Notes under the pieces: model-generated
What the model was told of the DNA's origin: nothing
Seen by the model: only the letters and a program-made list of their open reading frames with translations
Database searches by the model: none
Assembly: GCA_049724395.1 (NCBI GenBank)
Contig: JAUGWO010000130.1
Location: 1 to 64,000 of the forward strand
Length of the DNA stretch: 64,000 nt
Source: Spongospora subterranea f. sp. subterranea
Lineage: Eukaryota; Endomyxa: Phytomyxea; Phytomyxea; Plasmodiophorida
Direction: 5' to 3'
Shown here: positions 45,912 through 56,888 of the stretch, one piece after another
How the letters are laid out: every line of letters starts with the position of its first letter
Numbering within the stretch: the first letter of the stretch is position 1
Program-made: the position numbers and the translations under genes

Positions 45912-47195
45912 TTAGTGAAATAGCGAATGAGTTGTCAAATGTGGACAATATTCCATGTAGCTTTGTTTATTGGTTGTATTTACAACTTCAGAGCCTGCTG
46001 GTGTTTGAGCATTGCCGCGTACAAACTGTTCGTAGCAAGGTCGTCCAAATGGCGTCGGAACTCTGCGAGTGAAACGCTCCACGGGTCTTGCCCACATTTG
46101 ATGAATGCGTTCGCTATCCACTTCGACATCTCTGATTGAACAAAACAGGTTTTGAGCGGATCGGCGTTTGGTTTCATGTTCCATCAGGGCATCTAGTTTT
46201 GAAGCCAAATCAAAATTGTTTTTATGCGATGACAGCCATTTCAAAAGTATCTTCTGATTTCCCGCTGCTTTCTCCGGCTCTTTGCCGCCAGGAATTGATG
46301 ATTGGTGGACTTTTGTCAACGGGGTAACGTCCGGCCGAGGAACGCCGTCGCGTGACGAAAACGACCACTTCTCCGTCTTTTTCCGCTGGGCCAAAACAAT
46401 GAAAATCGGTAGAGTATGAATTGAAAGAGTTACAACCTTGGCAGGATGTTCTTGACCGATAGCCATCACAACTTCAGTTCGCCTCAAGAGATTCAGATAG
46501 ACAGTTGCTGGTAAACAAAGGCTCTCAGAGCCTAGCAAAGCACCGAAGTGGTTCAGCTGATTTCGCTGACACGCGATTTCCGATTGGAGATGCCACTGAT
46601 TTGACTTCCCAAATGTATAAGAACAAATGCATTAACCAGTGGAAGCCGAACAAGAATCCGTCAGTAATGATGCTGGATCGGTAGAGTCGAGCATCATTAC
46701 TGACGGTCGGAACACTTCACCAAACACATTTATGGTTATGACATCGATGCCGAGGACAGCAGTGACAAAAAACGGCGTTGTTTCATCCGCATACTTCTTT
46801 GGATCCCCAAGGTGCGTGTTTGCGTAATCCTTCGCATTTTGTGCCCAATCACTGTATTTACTTAAGGGGTGACATCGAACCTCTTCCCTCAAAACTTCGC
46901 GAAACATATGTTCCTTCAACGCAAGTCCGTTGGCAAAAGGGACTGAAGGGTGTTTCGCCAATGCATGGTAGAAGCAGGCACCGTCCCCTGCAACATCAGA
47001 AAACCTCAAAATAACGGGGTACACGTCTGTCCCGGTACTCGAGCGAAACTCATAAACATAGGACATGAGGTTCGAGAGACAGATTTGAATTCGGTAGTGG
47101 GTTCCCGCAGAATGACACGATATTTTTCTTGCCGTCAAAAGTGCGTGAAAAAGTGCGATGAGCAAAAACGGAAATTTTTCCAGGTGGCATGACAA
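45912..47195 (-). CDS. OTU-like cysteine protease carried by the TIR element
   Basis: The minus-strand frame from about 47195 holds the catalytic block DVAGDGACFYHALA (Asp and nucleophile Cys as in OTU deubiquitinases). The helical segment with WAQNAKDYANTHLG follows, then FFVTAVLGIDVITINVFGE. In another frame, about 46500-46580, lies LNHFGALLG, fitting the OTU catalytic His. It continues to 45912 with a lysine-rich helical tail (WLSSHKNNFDLASKLDAL). The two parts are separated by a stop and a palindrome (CAGTAATGATGCT and its complement, 46662-46705), so either an intron or a break lies between. OTU enzymes cut ubiquitin-like chains. Its role in an element is unknown. I did not fix the start codon. 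Confidence 0.65.
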
Positions 47196-47333
47196 AATTA
47201 TTCAATTTTTCAGATTGTTTATGACAAAATTTTTTCCATTTTTACCGCACGAATAAAAAAAGTATATATGCCGTGACATTATTAGCATCCATCTACGGAC
47301 CTAAATGTGGATGGATAATATTGTCATCTACGG

Positions 47334-47662
47334 TAGTACACCGACAGTGGTCAAGGATAAGGATTGGGAGGGTTGCGTCATGAGCCATGACATGTATGTG
47401 TAGCGTGTGTACTTGTGTAGTACACCCACAGTGGTCAAGGATAAGGATTGGGAGGGTTGCGTCATGAGCCATGACATGTATGTGTAGCGTGTGTACTTGT
47501 GTAGTACACCGACAGTGGTCAAGGATAAGGATTGGGAGGGTTGCGTCATGAGTCATGACATGTATGTGTAGCGTGTGTACTTGTGTAGTACACCGACAGT
47601 GGTCAAGGATAAGGATTGGGAGGGTTGCGTCATGAGTCAAAAATGTATGTGTAGCGTGTGTA
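47334..47662. repeat. 84-bp minisatellite, right block
   Basis: About four more units of the 84-bp repeat at 43531-44285, same orientation and near-identical, directly after the TA of the TIR element. The last unit is degraded (GTCAAAAATGTATGTG). Confidence 0.95.
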
Positions 47663-47729
47663 CAGTAAGCATTCGCTTAAGTCCGCGGTTTTTTAAGTCC
47701 GCATCGCGCATTGTAATGAACAAAAATGT

Positions 47730-48774
47730 GGATCAACATGTACAAGGCTTCAATCGAGGACCGAGACACCGAGTTCCAAGGGAATCACCGTTGCTCATCA
47801 TTGTAATCATGACTGGTGATCGAGAATGGTTTTATTACGCGTTGCTCGTTCCTGTTGGGCATCACATCATCAATGAACACAACATGGAACAGAAAGTTTC
47901 GATTATTATTCGGAGTCTCGTTTGGTGCACTACTAACAGTGTGGGGTCTGCTTTCTCAGACGGAAAGCATCAACCGTTCCGGCGAGAGCATCTTTTGTGG
48001 GCTCTATACTTTTTGAAAACATATTCCAAGGAATCTGTTGCAGCGATATTTTTCGCATCACCGAAAAAACATATCGAAAATGCGTTATAGTTTTGGTCGA
48101 GGCTATTAGCATGTTAGAGCTGGTATGTTCTTGTAAGATTTTGATAACTCTTTCTATTCTAAACATACTTGTTCTCTTCACAGATACACTTTGATGATCG
48201 ATGGAATAATTGGCAAAATCTTGTGCCATCTTGTTATGTTGACGGTGTTGACTTCCAAGTGTTTGAGCGTTCGACATGGACGAAGAATGATTTTAGCCAT
48301 AAGTTCGGACACGCAGGTTTGCGGTATGAAATCGCCACAGCACTTGGATGTTCGAAAATCGTGCATATAGCAGGTGGGGTGCCCTGTGGATTGTGGCCGG
48401 ACCTGAAGTTAGCCAGACATTGTCTGGTTCCAAGAATGATCCCAGGTGAAAAGGCGTGCGCTGATAAGGGATATCGTGATGGTCATGAAAGATTTCTCAC
48501 ATCGTTTCCCAGAGCAGAGGCAACCCCTTTGCAGAGGCAGATAAATTCTGAAATTCATTTGATTGGAGCAAGGCACGAATCGATCAATGCCAGAATGAAA
48601 AATTTTGGATGCCTTTCTGCTCGGTTTTTTCGGCACGGACGAGAATTTCATCCTGTCTGTTTTACAGCATGCGCCAATCTTGTCCAATTATTGATGAAGA
48701 CGGAACCGCTGTTTGAGCTACTTCCAGCTCTTAAGAAAAAGAGAGAAGCCCAACGAAAACATGGCGATTGATTA
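47730..48774 (+). pseudogene. DDE_4 (PIF/IS5-like) transposase relic
   Basis: The second exon (from 48182, after a TTCACAG acceptor) contains VDGVDFQVFE with the first Asp. It continues with FSHKFGHAGLRYEI, PCGLWPDLKL, ACADKGYRDGHE with the second Asp and GARHESINARMKNFG with the Glu, the DDE_Tnp_4 layout. The first exon has FRREHLLWALYFLKTY and then YRKCVIVLVEAISMLEL. A one-base shift in a T-run at about 48048 and another near 47960-47990 break it. Transposases of this kind work with Myb/SANT proteins such as the relic at 27797. No terminal repeats seen. Confidence 0.8.
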
Positions 48775-48899
48775 CGGAAAATAAAATGTTAGATCAACAT
48801 TTTTCAATCAATAACCTATAGCTGGCTGAGATTTACCGTAGCCTCCAGACCCTATACGCACTGATTATTCCCTGGTCACATTGTGGGTGGGTCACCCGG

Positions 48900-49215
48900 T
48901 CATGACCCAGGTCTACTAGGGGCAAATTTATTCACAAAATATTCGATTTTCCCGCATGATTTTCGGCCCCGGAAAATCGATTTTCAGACGCTGAAAATCC
49001 CCCGGGAAAATCCATTTCGCGAATGGGGTGTCAAATATAAAAGGGGGGAAACCAGTTGCCCTTGATTTTGGCGCCAAAACCCGTCGCCTTTTTTTGGCGC
49101 CAACTTCCCGGAATCGATTTTCCGGGGCCGAAAATCATGCGGGAAAATCGAATATTTAGTCTGCGAGTATCCAAGCATCTCGCGCGGTTGAACCGCGCGC
49201 GGTAGAAAAAAACCA
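48900..49215. repeat. foldback element with inverted arms
   Basis: ATTCGATTTTCCCGCATGAT (about 48941) followed by TTTCGGCCCCGGAAAATCG returns in reverse complement at about 49111-49157. The arms are about 45 bp apart from a 130-bp centre. Outside, GCAAATTTATTCACAAAAT also occurs at 21294. A GC palindrome (GCGCGGTTGAACCGCGC) lies near 49184-49201. Confidence 0.75.
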
Positions 49216-49249
49216 CCGGTCAATGAGCGGTATACAGTCAAGAGCAAAT

Positions 49250-49850
49250 GAAAGTTGTGTTCAAGAATAAACCTTACAATGATGGACAGTATATGAGGAT
49301 TTGTCGGATTGGAGTTGCTAGCATAGAGAGCCAACAGAACGGTGATCTTTATATCAGGACTACGGCAGGATCCAACGGTAGGGATTTCTACAAAGTGTCA
49401 GAACTGCTCGAACCGTCAACTGCAGACAAACAGTTGAGTGTTAAAGTCCTAAGGATGCTCTAGAGCCGCTAATTTTGTAGGCGACAACAATGAGGATATT
49501 TTTAGTCATTGGGATTTGTACAACCATGATGATGTTATTATTGGGGAAGATTTCCCAGAAGACAGTTTGAGGTCAATGGAAGACATGATTGACAATGGAT
49601 TGCCTTCAGAATGGCAAAGTCGACAAAGGAAGTTGATATGGAAGTATCGAACTGTTTGGAAAAGGTCGCTGAGACCTGATCCACCTGCAAAAATGTCACC
49701 TTTTTCGTAACGAACCTGAGGGAAGGAGTTGAACCTGTTTGGTGCGAATCCCGACGGTACAGCAAGGGACATTGTAAGTTCCTGGAGACATTTGTTTGTC
49801 AGCCTTATGGAGAAATATGGATTGAGTTATGGCTCCCATAATTCTTGTTT
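49250..49850 (+). pseudogene. gypsy protease-to-RT fragment
   Basis: The frame near 49490-49710 contains DVIIGEDFPEDSLRSMED and RKLIWKYRTVWKRSL, like the linker and start of a Ty3/gypsy RT (the block before the primer grip). It continues in another frame with LREGVEPVWCESRRYSKGH. A preceding frame (49250-49462) has SNGRDFYKVSELLEP. Several frames, stops between: dead. Confidence 0.55.
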
Positions 49851-50339
49851 TAGATAAACTGCATAAACAAGGTAAAACCGGTTTCAGCTTTCTGACGCTT
49901 GCCTACGAGATAATTCTGGTTTGTGTGATTTCCGTCAGACAAACAAGGTATTTTTGGGCAAAACGGCCACGCCAGGGTCCATTTCGTTTTTGATACTAAG
50001 ATTTTCAGGAAATTATCGTAAGCGTTTCATGATTTCCGAATATCTATTACTTGCAGACCAGTTCATTCGGCGTATCGGAACTCCACAAGCGCCATCAGCA
50101 GGGTCCGCCCATAACCGAGCTCGTTCATATCCAGGAACCCTTGCTGGCCAGTGTCAAAACGGAAATTGGGTCTGTCAGTAAGATGGGATAATTGGCAATT
50201 GCCAAATCGTATCGCCCGTGATCCGACACTAATTCAGACCGAAATACACAACTTTCCTAAGGCGGATCGGCTGAGTGATATTGAATATGAAGCAATAGTC
50301 GAGATGGTTTAATACTACAAATGAAATAGCCATTATCAT
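49851..50339. other. no gene seen
   Basis: Short frames only, between the gypsy relic and the kinase-like gene. Confidence 0.5.
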
Positions 50340-51992
50340 TCAAACAAAAGGGCTCGAGTCACAACTCATCAGACATTCGCCGAGTGAATCGATCAGCTCA
50401 GAGGACATTGGTCGATTATCTGCTTCTCGACAGCATATCAACTCAGCATGCGTTTGTAGCTGCACAATGAAATTACTGAATTCGTGACCGCAAGGAGTCC
50501 TATCCAGCCTATGGAATTCTTCTATCTGGTTCAGGATATATGATGCAGTTTTACCGAACGAGTACCAATCCGAGTTGAAAGAATATTCGCGGCCAGAGCG
50601 TCTCCGGTGCAATAAACCGATCAGTGCCAACGACATCACTTCGAATGAAAGATCGCTGTCCAGGTTCCAGTTCAACGGCAGCGTTAAAATCACTCAGTTT
50701 CCAGCACCGTTCGACCTCGCTATACATGATATTGTTTCGCCATGAACTACTGATGCCTTTCGCAGCGTTGACAGGGCTTGAGCCCCATGAAACAGTAGTT
50801 GCATGGCACAACGAACACGGTCATTAACTGAAAGGCTAGCAAACTTAGGTCGAATTAAAGCCTGCTCGACCAATATGATCCCATTATCACGACCATGTAC
50901 TTGGCGATGTTCAAACAGTCGTACAATACCGGGGCCTTGAGCGCGTTCAAGCAGTTTCCCTTCATATTCCTGCTTCGAAGCTTTGTCTTGATAACCGTAT
51001 CACCAAGATATTCAATCATTGTATCGCGAGATTGTCCACCTCGCTGGGCCAGGGTGGGTTTGCGTTTTTCCGGCAGAGGAGTGCCTGTAAAATGAGTGGT
51101 GCAGGATTTATTTAGCTGGTGTTCCGAACGCAGTTAAAGGAAATGGATTCAGTCTCGATGTGTCAGGTTCATCTCTATAGTACTTCTTTAACAGCTCCCT
51201 ATACGCTGCCGCATACTTTACAACCTCGAAACAGAACCGAATAAACGGGCGCAGCCGCTTCTGGATGACCACAATGTCTTGGCCTGTGAAATTATGATCA
51301 AGATTCCGGTTACGCACATGTAATGGCACTTTTTCCCGTCGGGTTTTTGCAAGCTTCATGTAGTAGTCTGATACTTCATCCAAATCAGATCCCTCGGGCA
51401 TAATGACCGGATTCAATTCAACATCATCAAAGTCGGACTCAGCAGCAGGAAATGAACCTTCAATAAAAGACATGCGCCAACCGGGATCGGCATGGAACAT
51501 AAATGACGCTCCTATGTTGTCCTCGTCCATCGCAATCTTCATGTAGCACATATGGAATTGCGCCCCTGCGAAATAACAACCGAATACCCGCAATTTGTGA
51601 CGATCGTCACGAAGCTTTACGACCCCCATCAGTGCAAAAAGAATGGCAGCCATTCCATCTGTCATCTTCCTAAAATCCTTGTGATCATCGGTCTGGAGTA
51701 CCTCAAACGCCGACGTTTCACCTAATAGAAAAGGGAGGCGGAACCCGTCGATGTCTCGATGCTCATCGTCAATGTGCGGATATGCCGCATGATCTGAATA
51801 TTCTTCAATCGGAAACTTGGGAAGAACTTTCTGAAGTGGAAACTCCATTCCGATTTGGACATTTTTCGATTTGGACATTTTTGACAAGAACACATTTGAA
51901 AAGACGGTGCCACAGTTCAGTCTGGAACTGCAGTTCCGCTGCGTGTACGGTACAACTCGCGATGCAAAAGAAAGAACAGTGTATGTCGCCAT
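50340..51992 (-). pseudogene. protein-kinase-domain gene with damaged catalytic loop
   Basis: The upstream block (from about 51992, probable ATG MATYTVL, to 51108) contains DIDGFRLPFLLGETSAFEV and a helical tail (AYRELLKKYYRDEP). It resembles the N-terminal region that precedes kinase domains in fungal and oomycete secreted or transposon-linked kinases. After a stop near 51108, kinase blocks follow: VHG, NNIMYSEVERCWKLSDFNAA (subdomains VIb-VII; DFG is DFN), IAPE, NSDWYSFGK and NRPMSSELI. In the catalytic loop the HxD Asp is lost and the frame shifts between VVHGE and NNIM. The join after 51108 has no good GT donor. Most likely a pseudogene. Confidence 0.55.
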
Positions 51993-52188
51993 CACCCAAA
52001 TCTTCGCCCCGTCGCTTGGAAAATTACTGTTGCACAAATCGCAATAAGTTATGGTGTCATTGATGGAGGGCGGGTTGGGGATTTCATTATCATCAGCAAA
52101 TATGTCACAGTCTTGGGATCGGAAAACAACCTGAAATCTAACTACAGCAGAGAGCAGCAAATGCAGTAAACGCCACTGGTTTATGAAC

Positions 52189-53091
52189 TCAATTTTCAAA
52201 TTGGTCAACGAGATATTGGGCGAGACCGGAATCGAGGCCTTGGGATTCGCAGTCTTTCAACTTCTGCTTTGCCAGCTCCAGTGCTGTCTGGCCATGACAT
52301 GTCATGGTGCGGCTGGCACCCATATTCAAAAGATCTTTGATACGCCAGTTACTGCAAAAAGCCATATTAGCACAAAGGGGTTGAACAGGAGAAGATTTGC
52401 CAGACACGTTGTTTGAAACTGCCACATGGAGAGCAGTTTCACGGTTATCGTTTCGGACATTGACTATTTCTGGAATTTTAATACCGACGTTTGCAAGGAC
52501 TTTCCTGTGAGATCAAGTCAGCGATTTCAATTTTTCCAAAATTTTTTTGATAAAAGTTGACATGAAAGGACGAGTTAATGAGCTGCATCGTGCCTCGAAT
52601 ATATTGCGAAAGACGTCGTCTGAAGATCTGGAGATTATTCAGATTAGTGATTCAAACAAATTATCGCAGAAATACTTCGGCTGTGCTGTTGCCAGGTGCA
52701 ATGCTGTATTCCCATTTGAGTCAACAACATTGGGATCGGCGCCACGAACCAATAGATCCTGGATCATATCCTCTCTACAGTAGTGAATCAGTTTAATTGA
52801 GGGGATAATCATTATCTCATTGTCAACCAACAAATTAAAGTCAAGAGCCACATGGAGAAAATTCTTCCCATTGTACAAATGGTCGATATGATTTTCCTTA
52901 AACCAACGAGCGATGTCCTGGTCTTCAATCTTACTAGCCCATTCATCAGCAATTGCAAGTTTGAGATAAGACACCACCGATCTATATTGCTTATGTACGA
53001 GTTTGATGGGAACCTCTTCTGGCGACGTTGAGGCACCAAACTTCAATACCACCAGGATCACAACGAAGCATGAAAACATGAATCGCAACAT
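52189..53091 (-). CDS. secreted ankyrin-repeat protein
   Basis: Exons 52658-53091 and 52189-52504, joined by a 153-bp GT-AG intron, encode 249 residues. The start at 53091 gives a strong signal peptide (MLRFMFSCFVVILVVLKFGA); upstream in-frame Met codons would bury it. The mature part starts SPEEVPIKLVHK. It then has ankyrin units: ILVRGADPNVVDSNGNTALHL-like at about residue 125-145, LKVLANVGIKIPEIVNVRNDN, and a last one with LLNMGASRTMTCHGQTALEL. Ankyrin units bind protein partners; a signal peptide on such a protein suggests export. Its 3' end touches the 5' end of the kinase-like gene. No breaks. Confidence 0.75.
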
Positions 53092-53315
53092 CTTCAAGGG
53101 AAATTGAGAAGTGCTGGCGATTTCGAACTTCGGGAATATAATTATCCGTTGCGGACTGCGTGGTGTTGGGACTAATAGGGCTTGGGTCATGTAACCAATC
53201 ATGCTGTGCCGTGTGATGGACTGCGTCAGTGTACTATTGACGAAGGAGTGGACTCCGATAGGGTGGTGTACGGCCTCCCGCTGCCTCACTGATCATCCGT
53301 CGACTGATCTCTGAC

Positions 53316-55620
53316 TAGGGGTGGGCCACATTTCGGTTAAAGTCCGGAGTTAACCGGTTAACCTACGGTCCCGGTTAACCGGTTAACGCTTTTTTTGTAA
53401 CCGGTTAACCGCCCGGTTAACCGGTCAAATCTTGCAAAAATAGAAGTTGGATTTTCTGAACCCAACGCCTTATTCAGACTATGTAGGTCACCCCTAATAT
53501 CGTTAAAACTTTCGTACGGCATTTTTCTGACCTCGCAATTAGCAATCGGCAATCACTAGTCAATACACACCATTTTTCAATTAATTTTGTCTACTGTATA
53601 TCGTTCAACTGCCTTGCTTCAATAATGAGTGATTCCTATTCCCTCGATCGTAGTAGCTGTTCTTCCAATTCAGATTTGGGGACTTTGCCCACTGATGGTG
53701 CTATTACTGTTCCATCGCAAACAGTAACTTCAAAGGTTACCAACTGTGGTCGTAAGCGCAAATTATCTGCCAACTCTTCTTGGATTTGGAATTATTTTGA
53801 AAAACGCGATACTGGCATCATCTGCTCTCAGTGTTCCAGCAAAAAGCGAAAGATCTATTCTATCAGAACCGGAAATAGCTCGCTTAAACGTCATCTTGAG
53901 GTCGCCCACAAACTCAAGCAAGATGGCAAAACAGGAGATCCCAACCAGAGTACTCTGGATGTAACTGGTAATGTGGTGGATCCTCTGGCGATGGATGATG
54001 AAAAGAAGGCGGAACTGCTGAAATCTTTGGTGGAGTTTGTTGTTGATAACAAGCAACCCTTCCGTTTGGTTGAGTCCAAGTCGTTTGCAATCTTCTGCAG
54101 CAAAATGAACCGCAGATTTATCTTGCCTAGCCGTCGTACTTTCGTGAGGTCCTTGCATGACGAATATGCAAGAGCCCTGCAAAGCTTTTTGTTACAAATC
54201 GAGCGCATTCCTGGCCAAGTAGCACTCACGTTAGATGGATGGTCTTCAAGAGTCATGAAGGGGTATTTGGTTATCACAATGCACTGGATAGACGAAAGAT
54301 GGTGCTTGAAAAATGCTGTGTTGGAATTTAAATATTTTCCTCGTCCTCATAACCAGCATACCACAAGTGACTTGATAATCACGATTTTGAAGGAATTTAA
54401 TATCCATACAAAAGTTCGCGCGATCACGTCGGATAGTGGTGGCGAGATGGTTCCAGCCATCAAACTTGTTCACTCCTATCTCCAGCGTGAGTTGGCGTTA
54501 AATTTCTGCAGTACAATCGACTTTCATATGCGCTGTGTTTGCCATGTGATAAACCGAGCTGTTGTTGACGCGACTGCGCTAATCAAACGTGAGGTTTCAT
54601 TGCTCCGAGATCTGCTGAAGATGGTTCGAGGTTCAGGGATGATCCGTCAAAAATATGCTGATCTCAGTGTAGTGCTTGGTCGGGCAACAAAGCAAGTTGT
54701 GCCGAATCTAGATGTCGAAATTAGATGGAACTCTATGTTCTTGATGGTTGAAGATTGCTCATGAATAAAGACATTTTGGAGGCTATTTGCAATCAAGAGG
54801 AGTTCCTGGACAAGCTGGGCCGTTGAAATTGTCAGACATGGATTGGCGCATTCTCAAATCCTGCAAAGATTTCCTGTCTTCGGCGTATCAGTGCACGAAG
54901 GCTGCAAGTGGTCAAAATTTCGCAACGCTTGCCATACAGCAATTGATCTACTCACATCTAAAAAGCCTATGTGAGTCTAACCATTTCAGGCACTACAACT
55001 ACAGGGTTCACAACCCCCAAAGTTAAAGCTGCGGCAGAGGCGATGCTATACAAGCTTGAGAAGTATTCCGGGAACCTGAACAACAACACGGCTACCATCG
55101 CTTTGTTCTCTGGATCCAAGACGAAGCAGCTCAGATGCGTCTGAAGAAACGAAGCGAATAATCCGAGAAATCCTAGCTACTGAGTATGGTTTATTGCCTG
55201 TTCAGCAGGAGGACGTGGACTCAACAGCATTCAATCTGTTTGCTTCCCTGTCGGATTCAGCAGGACGTTGTCACGGATGAAGTCGAAGACTTCTGCTTCA
55301 TGACTTTGAAGGCAGACAAGTCGTGTAAATGTCCAGTCGCGTGGTGGAAGCAGCAGACTGGGGCTCCCGAAGCTAAGACTTCTGGCTCGTGATACTCTGA
55401 TGATAATGGGGTCTTCTGTCGCTTCGGAATCAGCCTTCTCTGATTCTGGTGACTTCGTTAGTGCCGATCGCACAAAGTTATCTGACGAGAACATAATGGT
55501 GATGATGCGATTACGGTCGTGGAACCGTTTGTTCAGCAAGTTTGATCAAATAATTACTCATGGAGTTTGTCGTTAAATTTTAACTTAACCGGTTAATCGG
55601 CTAATTAACTGGTCGCGAGT
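53316..55620 (+). mobile_element. hAT element
   Basis: The probable left end TAGGGGTGGGCC (about 53316) matches hAT terminal sequences. The subterminal AACCGGTTAACC word is repeated at least five times at 53350-53430 and again as TTAACCGGTTAATCGG at 55580-55600, as expected of transposase-binding repeats. A matching right end and 8-bp duplication were not found. Confidence 0.65.
53625..55570 (+). pseudogene. hAT transposase, degraded in the C-terminal half
   Basis: The N-terminus has a BED zinc finger (SSWIWNYFEKRDTGIICSQC, then SSLKRHLEVAHK). The first 379 codons (53625-54764) are intact and include LTLDGWSSRVMKGYLVITMH and ITSDSGGEMVPAI of the RNase H-like core, then RWNSMF. After that the frame shifts several times. 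The end is still clear: PVAWWKQQTG, then LLARDTLMIMGSSVASESAF and KLSDENIMVMMRLRSWN, the hAT dimerisation motif. It would move the element by cut-and-paste; this copy cannot. Confidence 0.9.
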
Positions 55621-56888
55621 CGAGTTCGTGGGTTATGTTGAAAGCATGATGTGAACCTCAACACAGCTGTTGTTGAATCTTTGATTTTTGTTTTTGATTC
55701 CTACTCGTCCGTGAACAAATCGGCGATCCCAATTTCTTCTGGGAGCTCATCCATCCTATAGAAAAGAGCATTCATGCGATTTTGTGGATCTTATGATCGA
55801 CGAATCAATAGCAACGCCTCCAGACACGCATGTTTCTTTCAACATTTCCAAAAAAATGTGTAGTAATATCTTGCTCAATCACCGCTTGGATCGATTTTAT
55901 GATTTGAAATTTCCAAAGGTTTTTAGGCGAATGAGATCAATTGTGCTTTTGATGAAAACAGCAATTATAGATTCGCAACTTATCTGACGTCGTTTTGTGA
56001 CAAGTGACTGTAAATATTTTTGAGAACGGCCCACAGTGAAAACCCCAATCCCAAATCTGGGACCTCAACAGCTCCAGTCAACATTTTGTCCCACAGGGTG
56101 AGGAAGTCAGATATCGGTTCCCTCTCGGCAAGTCGGGTCAAACTACGTGGCAGTTCGGCGTGTAAAAGGGATTGGCAACAACAAAACACAACAACAACGA
56201 CCATTCACTCATAATATTCGCGAAAGTTTGCAGAACTGCCCACACAAACTTTTCATAACAAAACATCCATGTCTTTGACCGTCTGCCAGCAAGAAAAACA
56301 TATCGACAATCAGATCCGCTCACGAATCACCAGATCGATCGCCGCGAGCAAGCGGAAGGGGATGATGCAATCGGGTCTGTCCACCCATATAAGGCGACTG
56401 TACAAACCTGACGCTTTTATTCCCAATTCACTGTTACGACTCCCTCCGGTTGCACACACACTGAACTTGTTGTATTGTCGTTGGTATTCACAACAATCTG
56501 CATTTTTGTGAATTTTTATATTCATGAACTGAATTGATGTAGATGCGTTAGGGAAGATCCTATAATGTGGAGGGAAGATCCTATTGGTTTGCATTTTCTC
56601 ATCAAAAAAATCGCCTTTGAATCCAAAGTAGTCGTATATTCAAATCGAATGAAGGTCAGACGAACCCACGAAGTGCTATACCGTTGTATCAACAATCGCT
56701 TCAAATTCCCCACACACCTAATTTGAACAGTTTAACAGCAGAGTATTATGTTGAAAGGGATTGAGAATTCATTGAATGCTTTTCCAGATCAAATGTGCGA
56801 CCAATCCTGTTGTCGAAATTTAGTGAGCCTTTGGTTGTGTTCACCAATTTCGAACTCGAAAAAAAAAAGCACCACAAGATGTTGATGT
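55621..56888. other. no gene recognised
   Basis: Intergenic stretch between the hAT element and the next gene. Short frames only; an AT-rich core with a TTGTTGTTGTGTT word near 56175 (minus strand). Confidence 0.5.

Larger units (their letters stand above)
44286..47333. mobile_element. 3,048-bp TIR element with TA duplication, carrying an OTU-like protease
   Basis: Both ends are perfect inverted repeats of at least 23 bp (CCGTAGATGACAATATTATC..), flanked by TA at 44284-44285 and 47334-47335. Removing it joins CTTGTG-TA-GTACACC, the exact minisatellite sequence, so the target is clear. The ends match the 295-bp MITE at 5517-5811. At the right end a second terminus-like sequence (AGCATCCATCTACGG) lies 36 bp inside, which suggests the end was rebuilt. 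The cargo is an OTU-like gene on the minus strand; a second element is nested at 44516-45767. I see no DDE transposase, so it is probably non-autonomous. Confidence 0.9.
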
